14,001 nt of DNA, taken from contig JAPOYQ010000201.1 in assembly GCA_026706505.1 (NCBI GenBank), forward strand, positions 1 through 14,001, written 5' to 3'. Positions within the stretch are counted from its first letter, which is position 1; each line of letters starts with the position of its first letter. The translations under genes and the position numbers were made by a program. The notes below the pieces were generated by a model. It made no database searches, had not been told where the DNA came from, and saw only the letters and a program-made list of their open reading frames with translations. This DNA is from Gemmatimonadota bacterium (lineage in GTDB: Bacteria; Latescibacterota; UBA2968; UBA8231). Below are positions 12,589-14,001 of this stretch, piece after piece.

Positions 12589-14001
12589 ATGGAAAAAGAC
12601 TTCGTTCAACTTCCCGGGAAACAGATAGCGCTGGCGATGTTGGGTGTAATGCTGGCGATGTTTATGGCCGCGTTGGGTCAGACCGTCGTCGCCACTGCGA
12701 TGCCCGTCATCATTGCGGACCTCGGCGGCTTTGACCGCTATACATGGGCTGCGACTGCATACCTAGTTGCGGCCACGGTGTCGATCCCGATTGTGGGGCG
12801 GCTAACCGATTTGTACGGGCGCAAGGTTTTCTTAGTCCTAGGCATAGTGGTCTTCATCGGCGGCTCTATACCGGCAGGCATGAGTCAGACCATGAATCAG
12901 CTCATCGCCTTTCGCGCTATACAAGGGATCGGCGGTGGGACTATTATGGCGTATGGATTCTTGGTAACTGCCGATCTGTTCCCGCCTGAAGTTCGGGGTA
13001 GGTATCAAGGATTAATAAGTCTCGTGTACGGGGTAGCTTCGGTTATCGGACCGACTCTGGGAGGTGTCGTAACCGATGTGCTTTCGTGGAACTGGATATT
13101 CTTCATCAATATTCCAATTGGAATTCCGATTCTACTGCTGATTATTCGGACCTTTCCACCGATCAGGCCCGAGGTCCAGAATCGAAGTCTGGACTATCTT
13201 GGCATGGTAACTCTGGTACTCTCCGTAGTACCCATACTGATCGCGTTGTCCTTGGTAGGCGTTCACTATGCGTGGGATACACCACAGGTTATCGGCTTCT
13301 TGGCATTCGGCTTAGTTATGACGGCGATATTCGCAATCGTAGAATCGAAAGTGGTTTCTCCCATCATGCCTTTCGAGATATACAGATTCAGAGTGGTTGC
13401 TGTCGCGACGGTCGTTGCATTTCTCGCCGGCTTTGGGCTGTATGGAACTATTGTTTTTCTACCGCTTTTCTTCCAAGGAGTTCTGGGTGCCTCGCCTACC
13501 AGCAGCGGCGGTTTCCTGACCCCTTTGATACTTGGCATCGTCTTTGGCGCGATAGTGTCGGGAAGAATGCTCGCCAGAACCGACGGACGCTTCCGACGAC
13601 AGGCGCTGCTCAGTACTGGATTGATGGCGCTAGGTATGTACCTCATTTCTACCATGAACGAGAATACCAGTCCCTCCATGGCCGTGGGATGCGTTGTGAT
13701 CATGGCGCTTGGGCTTGGCGGCATACTATCCACGTTCAACCTCGCCGTTCAGAATGCGGTGCCGTTCCGGCTCGTGGGCACTGCTACTGCGGCGCTTCAG
13801 TTCTACAGGCTGATCGGCGGTACGCTGGGACTCGCTGTACTGGGCGTTGTGATGACGCATAGATTCTCTTCGCGAGTGGAAGAGGCTGTCTCCGATACGG
13901 TCAGGGCTGCACTTGGCCCGGGTCGGCTGGACGCCATCAAGGATAACCCAAGGGCACTTATCGATCCGGCCGCCTTGGACGCGCTGAGAGCCGAATTTGC
14001 G
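12589..14001 (+). CDS. DHA2-type MFS multidrug efflux transporter, 3' end beyond window (first 471 aa)
   Basis: Inner-membrane proton-driven drug exporter of the 14-helix DHA2 type (EmrB/QacA-like). It is open from ATG 12589 to the window edge, with an in-frame TAG at 12547 and no other start between. TM1 carries FMAALGQTVVATAMPVI (25-41); motif A is GRLTDLYGRK (70-79), the motif B region RAIQGIGGG (109-117) and the antiporter motif C VASVIGPTLGG (149-159). About 13 helices fit in the visible part, and the sequence ends in the loop that normally precedes the last helix. TM1 has Gly30 where many DHA2 members have Asp (ALDQT), though I recall a GQT subgroup. Base composition is visibly lower in GC than its neighbours and about a dozen Ile codons are ATA, suggesting acquisition. 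No good ribosome-binding sequence precedes the ATG. The substrate is unknown and no EmrA-like partner is in the window. Confidence 0.88.
   Translation, partial: MEKDFVQLPGKQIALAMLGVMLAMFMAALGQTVVATAMPVIIADLGGFDRYTWAATAYLVAATVSIPIVGRLTDLYGRKVFLVLGIVVFIGGSIPAGMSQTMNQLIAFRAIQGIGGGTIMAYGFLVTADLFPPEVRGRYQGLISLVYGVASVIGPTLGGVVTDVLSWNWIFFINIPIGIPILLLIIRTFPPIRPEVQNRSLDYLGMVTLVLSVVPILIALSLVGVHYAWDTPQVIGFLAFGLVMTAIFAIVESKVVSPIMPFEIYRFRVVAVATVVAFLAGFGLYGTIVFLPLFFQGVLGASPTSSGGFLTPLILGIVFGAIVSGRMLARTDGRFRRQALLSTGLMALGMYLISTMNENTSPSMAVGCVVIMALGLGGILSTFNLAVQNAVPFRLVGTATAALQFYRLIGGTLGLAVLGVVMTHRFSSRVEEAVSDTVRAALGPGRLDAIKDNPRALIDPAALDALRAEFA

Noticed and set aside
13086..13862. Plus-strand open frame of 258 codons within the MFS region
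   Set aside because: Wrong frame: the MFS frame is continuous from 12589 to the window end and has motifs A, B and C.

Overview
The window looks like chromosomal DNA of an uncultured, GC-rich Gram-negative bacterium, probably in the FCB group (for example Latescibacterota or a related candidate phylum). Three things point there. Large exported proteins end in FlgD-Ig-like (gliding-motility-type) domains. One secreted protein ends in a QNAPNPFN-type sorting domain. A lipoprotein has a clean lipobox. The phylum is my inference; no marker gene is present.

Layout. Positions 1-9249 hold six genes, all on the minus strand. In transcription order they are: an MBL-fold hydrolase (8464-9249), a secreted CBM9-like protein (7399-8346), a lipoprotein (6610-7320), and three tandem paralogous exported proteins of 662, 679 and 785 aa (4622-6610, 2568-4607, 38-2395). 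The lipoprotein and the first paralogue overlap as TGATG, and the second paralogue starts 14 bases after the first stops, so these three form a tight operon. The last paralogue is set apart by a nested inverted-repeat element (2440-2569). The CBM9-like gene and the lipoprotein gene are separated by a perfect 28-bp palindrome that also looks like an intrinsic terminator. From 9344 the organisation changes: a serine-acetyltransferase-like gene on the plus strand, a secreted BNR/Asp-box propeller protein on the minus strand (convergent, stops 3 bases apart), and from 12589 a DHA2-type drug-efflux MFS transporter that runs off the right edge.

How the genes may work together. The CBM9-like protein, the lipoprotein and the three discoidin/FlgD-Ig proteins all carry export signals and binding-type beta domains but no recognisable catalytic domain. 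I read them as a candidate surface-exposed binding or adhesion apparatus anchored by the lipoprotein. That is a hypothesis. The MBL-fold and acetyltransferase genes are cytosolic and divergent around a perfect 18-bp palindrome. The MFS gene has lower GC and many ATA codons and may be acquired.

Non-coding DNA. No gene-free stretch exceeds 300 bases. The longest is 12401-12588, with a candidate promoter and a dyad. Four of the minus-strand leaders carry a stem-loop shortly before the ribosome-binding site. No tRNA, rRNA, CRISPR array or insertion-sequence transposase was seen.
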